A stretch of DNA of 64,000 bases. Source: Chloroflexi bacterium CFX4 (GTDB lineage Bacteria; Chloroflexota; Anaerolineae; Aggregatilineales; UBA2796). Under the pieces are notes generated by a model that saw only the letters and a list, made by a program, of their open reading frames with translations, made no database searches and had not been told where the DNA came from. How positions within the stretch are numbered: the stretch's first letter is position 1; the number at the start of each line of letters is the position of its first letter. Of this stretch, positions 52,284-61,698 are shown one piece after another. The DNA lies in NCBI GenBank assembly GCA_021404685.1, contig QWHC01000004.1, positions 100,697-164,696 of the forward strand. Reading direction: 5' to 3'. A program made the position numbers and the translations under genes.

Positions 52284-52958
52284 ATGCAGAAAAAAGGCGC
52301 TTGGTGGCGCTTGGTGAAGTTCGGCTTTCGCCTGCTCTATAACGAGATGGCGTTCACCTATGATATGGTCAGCACGGCGGTTAGCTTGGGCGAATGGCGG
52401 ACGTGGCAGCGCGCCGCGCTCAACTTCTTACAGCCGCCACACACAGCACCCATCCTAGAATTGGCGCACGGCACAGGCAACCTACAGCTTGACCTGCACG
52501 CGGCGGGCATTCCAAGCCTTGCCATTGATCTGAGTCCTTACATGGGCAGGATCGCAGCGCGCAAATTGCGGCGAGCAGGCGTGCCAGCGCGCCTGATCCG
52601 CGCCCGTGCCGAGCAGTTACCGTTCCGCGCTGAGGCATTCTCAGCGGCGATCAGCACCTTTCCAACGGCGTTCATCCTTGCACCAGAGACGCTGCACGAG
52701 GTTCACCGCGTTTTGCAGCCGCACGGACGCCTGATCATCGTGCCGAACGCGGCGCTGACGGGCAAGGGCGCGGCGCAGCGCAGCATCGAACTTGCCTACC
52801 GTGCCACGGGTCAGCGCGAGGCTGCACCTTACAATCTGGCGGAACGCTTTGCCGCAGCAGGCTTTCACTTGCGCTTTGCCGAAGTGGCTGCCAAGCGCAG
52901 CGTAGCGCACGTCGTGATCGCTGAGCGCGTCGTGAAGGGTATACCTAACACAGGATGA
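52284..52958 (+). CDS. SAM-dependent methyltransferase (Methyltransf_11-like)
   Basis: 224 residues. Motif I ILELAHGTGNLQLDLHAAG, LAIDLSPYMGRIAARKL, RAEQLPFRAEAFSAAISTFPT and ALQPHGRLIIV-like motif V. The N-terminal helix YNEMAFTYDMVS is as in UbiE-type enzymes. Substrate unknown. AGGAG precedes the ATG. Confidence 0.87.
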   Translation: MQKKGAWWRLVKFGFRLLYNEMAFTYDMVSTAVSLGEWRTWQRAALNFLQPPHTAPILELAHGTGNLQLDLHAAGIPSLAIDLSPYMGRIAARKLRRAGVPARLIRARAEQLPFRAEAFSAAISTFPTAFILAPETLHEVHRVLQPHGRLIIVPNAALTGKGAAQRSIELAYRATGQREAAPYNLAERFAAAGFHLRFAEVAAKRSVAHVVIAERVVKGIPNTG

Positions 52959-53048
52959 AGCCCTGCCCAATGCCCATTTACCCGCCCGCTAAGAGGTGCT
53001 ACAATGATAATTGATCGCCTGCTTGTACCCTTGATGAGGTGATTTCAT

Positions 53049-53627
53049 ATGACAAATACAACTGTCTCTGGCGCACACCCAACACTCGATCCGCTGCCTA
53101 TCATGCTTTGGCGGCTCGGTCTGGGCGTGCTGATCGGGCAATTTAACCTGCTGCTGACCACAACCGGTAAGCGCAGCGGCTTGCCGCGCCGCGCCAGCGT
53201 GCCATATTTCTTCGTGAACGGCAAGATGTATGCGCTTGCCACCCAAGATGACCAGTGGTATCAGAATGCGCTTGCCAGCCCGCTGGCAACCGTCCAGAGC
53301 GCCTACGGCACACAATCGGTCAGCGTGCGGCGCGTCACCGCGATCCCTGAACTCACAGATGCCTTCACCCACCTGCAACAGCACCGCCCAACCGCCGCCG
53401 CGCTCTACCTTTCCCAAAGCGGCGTACAGCGCTTCCCTGATGATCTGCCCGCCCACGCGGAGCGCGTTCACATGGTTGCCTTTGAGCCAACGACTGCCCA
53501 TACACCGCCGCCTTTAGAAGCTGACCTCAGCTGGTTGACGGTGATCGGTGTGCTGATCTTTGGTTGGTTGGTGCGCCGTAAGCCGCGCCGCAAACCACGC
53601 AAGGCACTGCCGAAACAGCGCGCATGA
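53049..53627 (+). CDS. DDN-like deazaflavin-type nitroreductase
   Basis: 192 residues. N-terminal helix, then LLLTTTGKRSGLPRRASVPYF, YALATQDDQWYQNALASP and VRRVTAIPE, as in the DUF385/Ddn nitroreductase family. Members use F420 or FMN. The last 40 residues add a membrane helix (LTVIGVLIFGWLVR) with an Arg/Lys tail, so it is likely membrane-bound. It ends on a 4-bp overlap with the RlmI-like gene. F420 use is a family inference only. Confidence 0.82.
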   Translation: MTNTTVSGAHPTLDPLPIMLWRLGLGVLIGQFNLLLTTTGKRSGLPRRASVPYFFVNGKMYALATQDDQWYQNALASPLATVQSAYGTQSVSVRRVTAIPELTDAFTHLQQHRPTAAALYLSQSGVQRFPDDLPAHAERVHMVAFEPTTAHTPPPLEADLSWLTVIGVLIFGWLVRRKPRRKPRKALPKQRA

Positions 53628-54832
53628 GCGAGCCAACCATCCGCATTCGGGCAGAGCGTGCCAAAACCTTTTCGCGCCGCCATCCATGGCTGTTTAGTGG
53701 TGCGGTGCAGGCGGTGGAAGGCGCGCCGCACGACGGCGACATTGTGGCGTTGCGGAGCGCTGACCCAAGTGCGGTGTTCTTAGGGCGTGGCTATTGGCAT
53801 AGCCGTTCCCAAATTGCCGTGCATATGCTGACATGGCAGGACGAGCCGATCACGCCCGCCTTTTGGCGTGATCGGTTTCTTCGGGCGCACCAACTGCGCC
53901 AGCCCTTCGCCGCGCCACAGGCTGCCTTCCGCCTGATCAACGCTGAAAGCGACGGCTTATCGGGCTTGATCGTGGATCGCTATGGCGATTGGCTGGTGCT
54001 GCAAGCGCTCACGCTGGGCATTGATCAGCGCAAGGCGGAACTTGCCGCCCTGCTTGCGGAGCTGTTTCCTGAGGTGCGCGGCATCTACGAGCGCAGCGAT
54101 GTAGACATCCGTGAGAAGGAAGGCTTACCGCCCTCAGTCGGTGTGTTGCTGGGCGAGCCGCCGCCGCCGCTGATCGAAATCGTGGAAGAGGGCTGCCGCT
54201 ACGCCGTAGATGTCTATCATGGGCATAAGACGGGCTTCTACCTTGATCAGCGCGAGAACCGCGCCGCCCTTGCTGCCCACTTGGCGCGGCATGTGCCGAA
54301 CGCGGATGTGCTGAATTGCTTTGCCTACACAGGCGGCTTTTCGGTGGCAGCCCTGAAAGCGGGCAGTGCCGCGCACGTGCTGAACCTTGAGGCTTCTGCC
54401 GATGCGCTGAGCCTTGCCCGCCGCAACTACGCCCTCAATGGCTTGCCCACACCTGAAGACGCCTTTCTGTGCGGCGATGTCTTCCAAGTGTTGCGCCAGT
54501 TCCGCACACAGGGGCGCCAATTCGATTGCATTGTGCTTGATCCGCCCAAATTTGCCCACTCACAGCGCCAAATTGAGCGCGCTACACGCGGCTATAAGGA
54601 TATTAACCTGCTCGCCTTCCAACTGCTGAAACGCAACGGCTGCCTTGCCACGTTTTCTTGTTCGGGCTTGGTGACTGCCGATCTGTTTCAGAAAGTGGTC
54701 TTTGGCGCGTTGGAAGATTCAGGGCGCGAGGCGCAGATCATCCAACGGCTGACGGCAGGCGGCGACCACCCCGTTGCCCTCACCTTCCCAGAAGGCTTTT
54801 ACCTGAAAGGCTTGCTGTGCCGCGTTGGGTAG
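53624..54832 (+). CDS. RlmI-like 23S rRNA (cytosine-C5) methyltransferase
   Basis: 402 residues. An N-terminal PUA domain (KTFSRRHPWLFSGAVQAVEG), then LINAESDGLSGLIVDRYGDWLVLQ, motif I VLNCFAYTGGFSVAALKAG, the catalytic motif DPPKFAHS and FSCSGLV. It methylates 23S rRNA at C1962 in E. coli RlmI; the target here is by family. Overlaps the previous gene (ATGA). Confidence 0.92.
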   Translation: MSEPTIRIRAERAKTFSRRHPWLFSGAVQAVEGAPHDGDIVALRSADPSAVFLGRGYWHSRSQIAVHMLTWQDEPITPAFWRDRFLRAHQLRQPFAAPQAAFRLINAESDGLSGLIVDRYGDWLVLQALTLGIDQRKAELAALLAELFPEVRGIYERSDVDIREKEGLPPSVGVLLGEPPPPLIEIVEEGCRYAVDVYHGHKTGFYLDQRENRAALAAHLARHVPNADVLNCFAYTGGFSVAALKAGSAAHVLNLEASADALSLARRNYALNGLPTPEDAFLCGDVFQVLRQFRTQGRQFDCIVLDPPKFAHSQRQIERATRGYKDINLLAFQLLKRNGCLATFSCSGLVTADLFQKVVFGALEDSGREAQIIQRLTAGGDHPVALTFPEGFYLKGLLCRVG

Positions 54833-54942
54833 GGCATGGTGAAAAAAACGCAGGCATCGGCTGCCAGCCCTTCCCAATTTCAGGAGCGGATGATCTGATC
54901 CCTATAGGCAACCTCAGGCTGAGGGCGAAGAGAGGGCAAGCC

Positions 54943-56418
54943 TCACAAGGTGGCGATTGCCCGCGCAAGGCGCAGCAGCACCTTTTCCCGCCCGATGATC
55001 TCCATCACCTCAAAGAGCGGCGGCGAGACGGTTTGTCCGGTCACGGCGGCACGGATCGGGTTGAAAAACTGCCCCGTCTTAATGCCGAGCTGCTCCGCGC
55101 CGCCACGCAAGGCTGCCTCTTGGGTTGGCACGGCGAAATCGGGCAGCGCTGCCAGCGAGTCGTGCGCCAGTTGCAGGACGGCGCGTGTCGTCTCCGCCGT
55201 CAAGCCCTTCGGGATAAGCACACTTGGCGCGGGCGTTGGCACATCTTCACGGAACAGGAAGCCCGCCATCTCCACCGCTTCGGTCAGCAGCTTCATGCGT
55301 TCTTTGACCAACGGCGCAACTTTCAGCAGCACGTCAAGGGTCACCGCCAGCCCTGCCGCCTCAAAGAAAGGCAGCATACGGCGCGCCAAGTCCTCGTCGG
55401 TCAAGGTGCGAATCCATTCGCCGTTCAGCCACTTTAGCTTCACCACATCGAACTTGGTGCCGGTCTGTGTCACCCGTGTGATGTCGAAAATTTCGGCTGC
55501 CTGCTCTTTGGTAAAGACTTGAATTTCCTCGCCTTTGTCATCCGTCTTGCCATAATTCCAGCCAACGTTGCACAAAAAGTTGGTAACCGCCTCTGGCAGA
55601 TAGCCGCCCGTGATGAAATAGGAAATGGCTGCCTCTGGGTGTTTGCGCTTGCTGATCTTGCCGCCGCTTGGGTGCAAGATGACCGGCACATGGCAGAAGT
55701 GCGGCATTTGCCAGCCAAACGCCTGATAGAGGATGACATGCAGCGGCGTGCTGGGAATCCATTCTTCGGCGCGGATGACATGCGAAATCGCCATGAGGTG
55801 ATCGTCTACCATGTGCGCCAAGTGGTAGGTTGGGAAGCCATCCGCCTTGAGCAGCACGGCATCTTGGAGTGTATCGTTCTTGACACGGATCGTGCCGCGC
55901 ACCATGTCCTCAAAGATGGTTTCTTCGTCCAGCGGCACCTTCAGGCGGATCACATAGGGCTTGCCTTCGGCGTCCAGGCGCGCCCAGTCCTCAGGTGTGA
56001 GCTGGCGCGCACGGCGATCATAGCCGGGCGGTAAGCCGTTTGCCTTGCGTGCCGCGCTGATTAGCTCTAGTTCTTCCGTCGTCTCGTAGGCGCGGTATGC
56101 CTTGCCGTGATCCACCAACCAATGCGCCCACTGCTGGTAGTGCGCCAAGCGCTGGCTCTGGATGTAAGGTCCGTAGTCGCCGCCAATATCAGGACCTTCG
56201 TCCCACAGCAAGCCCGCCCAACGCAGCCCGTCCAGAATGCCGCTGAGCGACTGATCTTGGGTGCGCTTTTGGTCGGTATCTTCAATCCGCAAGATGAATT
56301 TGCCGCCATGCCGACGGGCGAATAACCAGTTAAATTGTGCCGTCCGCACGCCGCCAATATGCAGATCGCCGGTTGGGCTGGGCGCAAAACGGACACGCAC
56401 GGGACGCGACTCGCTCAA
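54943..56418 (-). CDS. gltX: Glutamyl-tRNA synthetase
   Basis: 491 residues, class I. HIGH motif HIGG in APSPTGDLHIGGVRTA, the FILRIEDTDQKR block and the KMSKS-like loop KISKRKHPEAA. It charges tRNA-Glu. The start codon is TTG at 56418, with AAGGAG upstream. Complete. Note that it makes Glu-tRNA; a Gln-tRNA amidotransferase would be needed elsewhere. Confidence 0.97.
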   Translation of the reverse strand: MSESRPVRVRFAPSPTGDLHIGGVRTAQFNWLFARRHGGKFILRIEDTDQKRTQDQSLSGILDGLRWAGLLWDEGPDIGGDYGPYIQSQRLAHYQQWAHWLVDHGKAYRAYETTEELELISAARKANGLPPGYDRRARQLTPEDWARLDAEGKPYVIRLKVPLDEETIFEDMVRGTIRVKNDTLQDAVLLKADGFPTYHLAHMVDDHLMAISHVIRAEEWIPSTPLHVILYQAFGWQMPHFCHVPVILHPSGGKISKRKHPEAAISYFITGGYLPEAVTNFLCNVGWNYGKTDDKGEEIQVFTKEQAAEIFDITRVTQTGTKFDVVKLKWLNGEWIRTLTDEDLARRMLPFFEAAGLAVTLDVLLKVAPLVKERMKLLTEAVEMAGFLFREDVPTPAPSVLIPKGLTAETTRAVLQLAHDSLAALPDFAVPTQEAALRGGAEQLGIKTGQFFNPIRAAVTGQTVSPPLFEVMEIIGREKVLLRLARAIATL

Positions 56419-56494
56419 GGGGACACTCCTTCAGATGCAACGCTATGGGCTGCATTATAGGGGACAAGCCGCCTTTCTACAAGGCGCACGCGAG

Positions 56495-56545
56495 GAAGAA
56501 TCCCTATCCCTTTCCCGCCCGCAGGAAAAGGGGATCGGAGGGCGT
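56495..56545 (-). repeat. Intergenic palindromic repeat, copy F
   Basis: Core at 56508-56533: CCCTTTCCCGCCC then GCAGGAAAAGGGG, with GATCGGAGGGCG after it. Inverted relative to copies A and E, whose CCGATC flank it shares. Confidence 0.75.
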
Positions 56546-56602
56546 GGGAAAGGCTATCGGCGTGCTTCGCACAGTTTTGGCAGCCCATACTTCACCATGC
56601 CT

Positions 56603-57533
56603 CTACTCAGCCGCCACAGGCAAGAACGCCAACGGCAAGGGTTCAGGGACGGGTTGCGCGGCTGCCTTCTGGCGGCGCTTTTGCTGTTTGGTCAGTTGCG
56701 GCGGGAAGATATGGGCAGCATCACAATCACGGATGCTCTGAATCTTGCCCAAAAAGAGCGAGACAGGATAGCCTTCGTAGCGCGTGGGCTTGGTTTGCGC
56801 CAATTTCTCTAGGGCAACCTGATGATAGGTTGGATCAAGTTCAATGCCGATGTAGTGGCGGCTCAGGCGTTTGGCGGCGATTGCCGTTGTGCCTGTGCCT
56901 AGGAAGGGATCAAGCACCAAGTCGCCTTCATCGGTCGTCATCAGGATCAGCCGTTCGAGCAGGTGAATGGGCAGCTGGCAGGGATGCGGATCGCGGCGTT
57001 TATTGTGCCGAATGCGGTGAATATCCGTCCACACATCGCTCACCAACATACCAAAAGGATGCCTTTGATCCTTTTTGCCGCCGTAATCTTTCAGAAAGGC
57101 GCCGCACTCGCGGCAGGTCTTGTGCGGTGCGCGCACTTCAAAGAACTTGGTGCCTTTCGCCTGCTTACTATAGAACAAAATGCCGTAATGGGCGGGCAAA
57201 AGCGTTTTGCCAACCGGTGCGCTCATAGCATCCCATGCGATCCAATGGCGGAAATGCGCGATTTCGTTCAGAATGTCTGCATAATAGGTGAGCCATTTCG
57301 GAATGTTGTGAACCAAGATGCTGCCGCTTGGTTTGGTCACACGCACCAATTCGCGCAGCCACTGCTCACACCATGCCAAGTACTCATCCACAGCGCGCCG
57401 ATCTTTGTAGGATGTGTATTTCTTATCAAGGTTAAAGGGCGGATCGGCAAAGCAGACATCTATAAGTATTATCGGGAATTTGGGCAAGCACATTTAGGCT
57501 ATCGCCGTTGATCACTTGGTCAATCGGGAGCAT
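56603..57533 (-). pseudogene. Beta-class DNA methyltransferase, interrupted by a 1-base frameshift
   Basis: The open part (56603-57493) has motif IV DPPFNL near its start and motif I LDPFLGTGTT later, the order of beta-class N4-cytosine/N6-adenine enzymes. The normal N-terminus lies in another frame: an ATG at 57533 begins MLPIDQVINGDSLNVLAQIPDNT, which then runs into YRCLLCRS. Removing one T near 57461-57468 restores DNTIDVCFADPPFNL. So the gene has a single-base insertion, from sequencing error, true decay or a phase-variable/slippage site. No restriction enzyme gene is adjacent, so it was probably an orphan methylase. Confidence 0.8.
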
Positions 57534-57852
57534 AATGCCCTATCAATACCCACAATCCGAACACTTGTTCAAAGTATAGCATATCTTTTCTCTGTGACAA
57601 AGGGGCGGACATGCCGGGAGGGGTGAATTATATGGTGATAGCCTAGCCCGACCAGAACCTGTGTAGGGAGGCGACTTGGCGCGTCCGTGCGCTGAAGCGG
57701 CGCTCCATTCGCGCAAAGGCAAAAAGCCCCTATAATGTGAGAAAGCCGCTTCAAAAACGGATATAGGGCAAGGATCGCCGCGCTTTTCCCTGATCAACGC
57801 TTGAAAGGCTTTATCCGCGTCTTTTGCCGAATAGCACAGAAAGCACAGGCTC
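57534..57852. other. 319-bp gap with no clear gene
   Basis: No plausible gene or RNA is seen. A TATAAT box at 57731-57736 (plus strand) may belong to a promoter for the downstream secreted protein, but no -35 box is clear. Confidence 0.35.
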
Positions 57853-58989
57853 ATGCGATTGATCCGCCCACTGACTTCACGCGCTCGGCAGTGCCTCACC
57901 GCCTTCAAAATTGCCCTGCCTTGCAGCCTTGCCCTGCTGATCTTCAGTTTGGCACAACCTATGTCCACCGATGCCCAGACCAACACCGCCACGCCGACGC
58001 GCACCCTTCAATGGAACTTCACACCCTCCAGAACGCCCAGCACACCCACCCGCACGCGCACACCAACGCCCAGCCGCACGTTCACAGCAACCCACACGCA
58101 CACGCCCTCCCGCACGCCAACGCTCGCCCTGAACATTGAGACTGTGGTTGCCCAAACGCTCAGCGCGCTGCAAACTGCCTCCCGCACGCCTATCCCAACG
58201 CGCACCCGCCCACCGACCAACACACCCATCCCGACCCTGACGCGCACGCCGACGCTCAGCCGCACGCCAAGCCCAACGCTCAGCCGCACGCCGCGCTTCA
58301 CCGCAACGCCTGATCTCGGCGCAACCGCCGAAGTGCTGATCAGCGCCTCCGAGACGGCTCAGGCAATCGCCTCGTATACCAAGACTCCCACGCGCACGCC
58401 CAGCCATACACCAACGGCAACGCCCACACCTACCCGCACCAACACACCCATTGCAACAGCGGTCTCAAGCGCCATCCGCGAGATTGTGGCAAGCACAGGT
58501 GCCGTGCAGCGCTTGATCGTGCGTGCCGCCGAACTGCCGCACATCCGCAGCACATCCGCCGTGATCGGCTACAGCGGCACGCCCTTTGATAGTTTCATTG
58601 TGCAAGCCCGTTTTTTCAACAGCTACGATGCCCTTGAGGGCGATTTTGATTATGGCTTCCGCTTTTTCACCGAAGAGGACGAGTATGAGCTAACCGTTAT
58701 TTCAGATGGCACGTGGGAACTTTATGTAAACTTTGAGGGCAGCGCCAACGGCAGAATTGCCAACTTGAATGTGCGGCGCGGGCAGAATAACCTGCTCTAC
58801 CTGATCATGGCGGGCAACACTGCCTTCCTGTTCGTCAACGACTTACTGGCAGCTGAGATTCCGCTGCGCCCAAGTGGTGGATTCGTCGGCATCTATGCGC
58901 TGACGGCCACCTTTGGCAACACAACCTTTGTCGGCAGCGTCACCCGTTTGGAAGATTTCATTGTGTGGGAAGTGCCGCCACCGCGCTAG
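57853..58989 (+). CDS. Secreted protein with Thr/Pro/Arg-rich stalk and C-terminal beta-sandwich
   Basis: 378 residues. Signal peptide about 1-42, then two stretches of Thr/Pro/Arg repeats (about 43-95 and 105-205) separated by short helices, then a globular beta domain (about 215-378) resembling a concanavalin-like fold (FDYGFRFFTEEDEYELTVISDG, GGFVGIYALTATFGNTTF). It is presumably displayed on the cell surface. Function unknown. The Thr-Pro repeats are likely O-glycosylated (inference). Confidence 0.75.
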   Translation: MRLIRPLTSRARQCLTAFKIALPCSLALLIFSLAQPMSTDAQTNTATPTRTLQWNFTPSRTPSTPTRTRTPTPSRTFTATHTHTPSRTPTLALNIETVVAQTLSALQTASRTPIPTRTRPPTNTPIPTLTRTPTLSRTPSPTLSRTPRFTATPDLGATAEVLISASETAQAIASYTKTPTRTPSHTPTATPTPTRTNTPIATAVSSAIREIVASTGAVQRLIVRAAELPHIRSTSAVIGYSGTPFDSFIVQARFFNSYDALEGDFDYGFRFFTEEDEYELTVISDGTWELYVNFEGSANGRIANLNVRRGQNNLLYLIMAGNTAFLFVNDLLAAEIPLRPSGGFVGIYALTATFGNTTFVGSVTRLEDFIVWEVPPPR

Positions 58990-59014
58990 GCGCCGCCGTT
59001 CTGGAAATGTTCAG

Positions 59015-59036
59015 GGGGTCGGACACCTCCGACCCC
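59015..59036. terminator. Bidirectional terminator hairpin
   Basis: Arms GGGGTCGGA and TCCGACCCC (9 bp, perfect) around a 4-base loop, between two convergent genes. Confidence 0.6.
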
Positions 59037-59085
59037 ATAGAAGATTGCATTATCGGCGGGCGGCAGGCTTCATGCCAACTGCCTG

Positions 59086-60684
59086 CTAATTTTCGCGGGT
59101 AGCACTACCGGTCAGTGTCCATTGCACGTAAGTGCCTTCACCGCCTGTGGCTAGAATGATGACCGTGCCAGTATCGCTATCAGCGGTCACGATGCGATCT
59201 ACGATTGTGCTGCCGCAGCCAACTGTGCGCGTGCCACTTGTGAATTGAACATGCTGCGTTCCTGTGCCGCTGCATGTTACCACAATGATCAAGCGTGCGC
59301 GCCCGCCGGACATTGCCGTGTTAGGATTCATGCCCGAAACGCTAAAGCGCACCCGATCCTCACGGTCGCCAAGTGGGTAAGAGACATAATCACTAGAGGT
59401 GGCGGTGCCATCTAACGGAATAGTCAAGGCGCTATTGAAATTGGCGTCAGGCGGTGCGGTCTGCACCGGCACGACGGTGTAGGTGGCGGTGGGTGGCGGT
59501 GGTGTTTCCGTTGGTGGGATAAACGTCGCGGTGGGCGGAATGCCCATCAGGGTGGCAGTTGGCTCTATGCCTGTGGGCGGCGTAGCGGTTGCCACAACAA
59601 GGCTGGTTGGCGTGGCGGTGAGCGCCGTCAAAGGCGTGGCCGTAGCTGGTCCACCGCTTGCGGTGAAGGGCGTGAAGGGCAAGCTGCCACACGCGCCCTG
59701 TAAGGTCACTACGCTGCCCGAAAGCCAACCCGTGCCAACATTAGGGATGCTGGCTGCATACCAATTGCTATTCACGCCAGTGATCACCACACTCTGCCCA
59801 GCGGAAAGCTGCGTCAGGGTGGCGTACTGCGTGCCGGGACCGGCGCGGACGTTCACCGTGCCGTTGGCAAAGGCCTGGCAAGTGCCTGTGCTGCCGCTGG
59901 GCGCCTGCACTGTGGGTGGTGGTGGGATGATCGGCGGTGGCGGCGGAACAACAGGTGCAGCAACGCCTGCACCACTGATCGAAACGATCAAGATGTTGCC
60001 TGTCGAAGGCTGAAGGCGAGTCAGGATCAGGTAGAAGTATTCAGCGGCGGGTAGCTTCACATTCACTTCGGATAGCCCATCAACTTGAGCAAGGCTGCGC
60101 CCGCTGCTGCTCAGCACCTCCACGCCGAATAGCGCACCGTCAAGCGTGGTAACGCTTAGTTGGGTAGGGTTCAAGGCATCGGCTTGCAGGCGGTAGGCTT
60201 GGCTGGGTGCTTCCGCCGAGAGTTCAACCGGTGTAGGTGTGTTGGCAGGCAAGACGGGCAATGTTCCCTCACCACGCAGCGCCAAACGTAAGATAAACTG
60301 CCCAACTGCGCCGCCAGCATCATTGATGACCAATGAGTACAAACCGCTTTGTGGCAAACGCGCTGAGACCTGAGCATCTGTGCTGAACAAATATGCCTGC
60401 TCAGCGCTGTTGGCGATGGGCTGCCCGCTTGGCGAGAGCAGGCTAAGGGTCGGTTTCATGGCGGGTGGAATGCCGATCACCTGTGCGGCGATCAACTGCC
60501 CTTCCACGCCCTGAAAGGCATAGATTGCCAACGGATTTTGCTCGGTGAGGTTGCCGCTGACCACTTGTCCATAGCTGAGAACACCGCCTTGCGCTTGTAC
60601 GCGGATGGCGCCGAACAGACCGACCGCCAGCGCAGCCATAATCGTAATAATGAGGCTAACAGCAATCCGCTTGAAAAAAAACAT
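59086..60684 (-). CDS. Secreted PPC-like/SH3b protein with Thr/Pro linker
   Basis: 532 residues. Signal peptide (about 1-31), a pre-peptidase-C-like beta domain (about 35-135) and a second similar unit (about 145-260), a Pro-rich linker, an SH3b domain (GTVNVRAGPGTQYATLTQLSAGQ), a Thr/Pro-rich linker (about 345-415) and a C-terminal beta domain. Surface or secreted binding protein. No peptidase domain is seen. GGGAG precedes the ATG. Confidence 0.8.
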   Translation of the reverse strand: MFFFKRIAVSLIITIMAALAVGLFGAIRVQAQGGVLSYGQVVSGNLTEQNPLAIYAFQGVEGQLIAAQVIGIPPAMKPTLSLLSPSGQPIANSAEQAYLFSTDAQVSARLPQSGLYSLVINDAGGAVGQFILRLALRGEGTLPVLPANTPTPVELSAEAPSQAYRLQADALNPTQLSVTTLDGALFGVEVLSSSGRSLAQVDGLSEVNVKLPAAEYFYLILTRLQPSTGNILIVSISGAGVAAPVVPPPPPIIPPPPTVQAPSGSTGTCQAFANGTVNVRAGPGTQYATLTQLSAGQSVVITGVNSNWYAASIPNVGTGWLSGSVVTLQGACGSLPFTPFTASGGPATATPLTALTATPTSLVVATATPPTGIEPTATLMGIPPTATFIPPTETPPPPTATYTVVPVQTAPPDANFNSALTIPLDGTATSSDYVSYPLGDREDRVRFSVSGMNPNTAMSGGRARLIIVVTCSGTGTQHVQFTSGTRTVGCGSTIVDRIVTADSDTGTVIILATGGEGTYVQWTLTGSATREN

Positions 60685-60846
60685 CTTTCGCTCCCTGTTT
60701 GTGTGTATATGCCTGCATCACCGCATTGCTTTGCGCCTCACAGACAGTAGAGACTTCACTATGACAGGGTAACACACTTTAACCAAAATGAGTTAATCGC
60801 TTAACCTACGTTAGCCCTATGCTGATCTTTTGAGCGGTGACTGAGT

Positions 60847-60917
60847 GGCGTGGTGAAGATCATCGCCTGTGCCCTTGCTGAAATGGCGTACAATGCCTCA
60901 GAGCGCCTCACCACGCC
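60847..60917. repeat. Long-range inverted repeat
   Basis: GGCGTGGTGA (60847-60856) and TCACCACGCC (60908-60917), 51 bp apart, just downstream of the small minus-strand gene at 60927. It could form a stem in a transcript. No other support. Confidence 0.3.
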
Positions 60918-60926
60918 GTTTAACGG

Positions 60927-61355
60927 TTAGGCAGGATCGGTTAGGCTTTGCGCGAAGGCCTCCCAATCCACACCTTCAGTGACACCCGCCTTTAGGCTCT
61001 CAAGGTGCGCCAATGCTTCAGATAAGCTCGAAAAAATGTCATTCTCGCGCTTAGCTTCTGCGGAAAAGCGGGCAAAAATGCTCACATAAATCGTTGTTGT
61101 AAAGTTCTCGGTGAAGGCAGTGCCGCCGCCAAAATTTGGGTGGAAGGTCAGCTTGCCAAGCTGTTGCAAAATCCGCACATTGGTAATTTTGCCGTGCCGC
61201 AAATCCGAGACGATATAAAGCGGTTGCGTGGCAGTATCAAAGCGGTGGCGCAGATCGGCAATGTATTCGCCTTCGGGATGGCAATTCGGCTGTGCTTGGG
61301 CAATCCACCGAATGTAGAGCAGTTGCTCAGTCAGTTGGTGAATCTCATAGAACAT
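60927..61355 (-). CDS. Unknown 142-residue protein
   Basis: Start ATG at 61355 (MFYEIHQL) with AGGAG upstream; a longer start at 61379 is unlikely. An alpha/beta protein: LYIVSDLRHGKITNVRILQQLGKL and FTTTIYVSIFARFSAEAKREN suggest a STAS-like fold, but I am not sure. No signal peptide or membrane helix. Confidence 0.65.
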   Translation of the reverse strand: MFYEIHQLTEQLLYIRWIAQAQPNCHPEGEYIADLRHRFDTATQPLYIVSDLRHGKITNVRILQQLGKLTFHPNFGGGTAFTENFTTTIYVSIFARFSAEAKRENDIFSSLSEALAHLESLKAGVTEGVDWEAFAQSLTDPA

Positions 61356-61698
61356 GGAATATCTCCTGACAACACACACCCCATACCACCCTATGTATAA
61401 CCTAAAATGGCAGTCGTTGTAAATTGTTAACCATGCTAAGCAAAAAATTTACTAAGAAGCTGTTTCATAATGAGTGTAGCGCCCGCAACAAGCAGCCGAG
61501 AGGTTTCCTTTTCAGGTTGCCCTTCACGAATTTTTCACAGATTATCGGCATCCTCTGTGCAATTTGTTGGTAGGCAGAAACAACTTTTAGGGCTAGACTA
61601 TAAGTTAGCTTGCCGCGTGCGTTTTCTATAACTATATAGATGTTTTTTTCTCTGCACGCTATTACCATTGGAACGCTTGCACAGCGAGGCATTATTTT
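61356..61698. other. 343-bp AT-rich gap upstream of the kinase-NarL gene
   Basis: No gene or RNA is seen. It is clearly richer in A and T than its surroundings. TATAAC/TATATAG elements near 61628-61640 may belong to the promoter of the kinase gene. Confidence 0.4.

Noticed and set aside
57543..58004. Minus-strand frame of 153 residues upstream of the secreted protein
   Set aside because: It overlaps the start of the well-supported secreted-protein gene on the other strand, has no recognisable motif and no good ribosome site.
58000..58460. Repetitive DNA resembling a minisatellite
   Set aside because: It encodes the Thr/Pro/Arg stalk of a secreted protein; codon-level repeats explain it.
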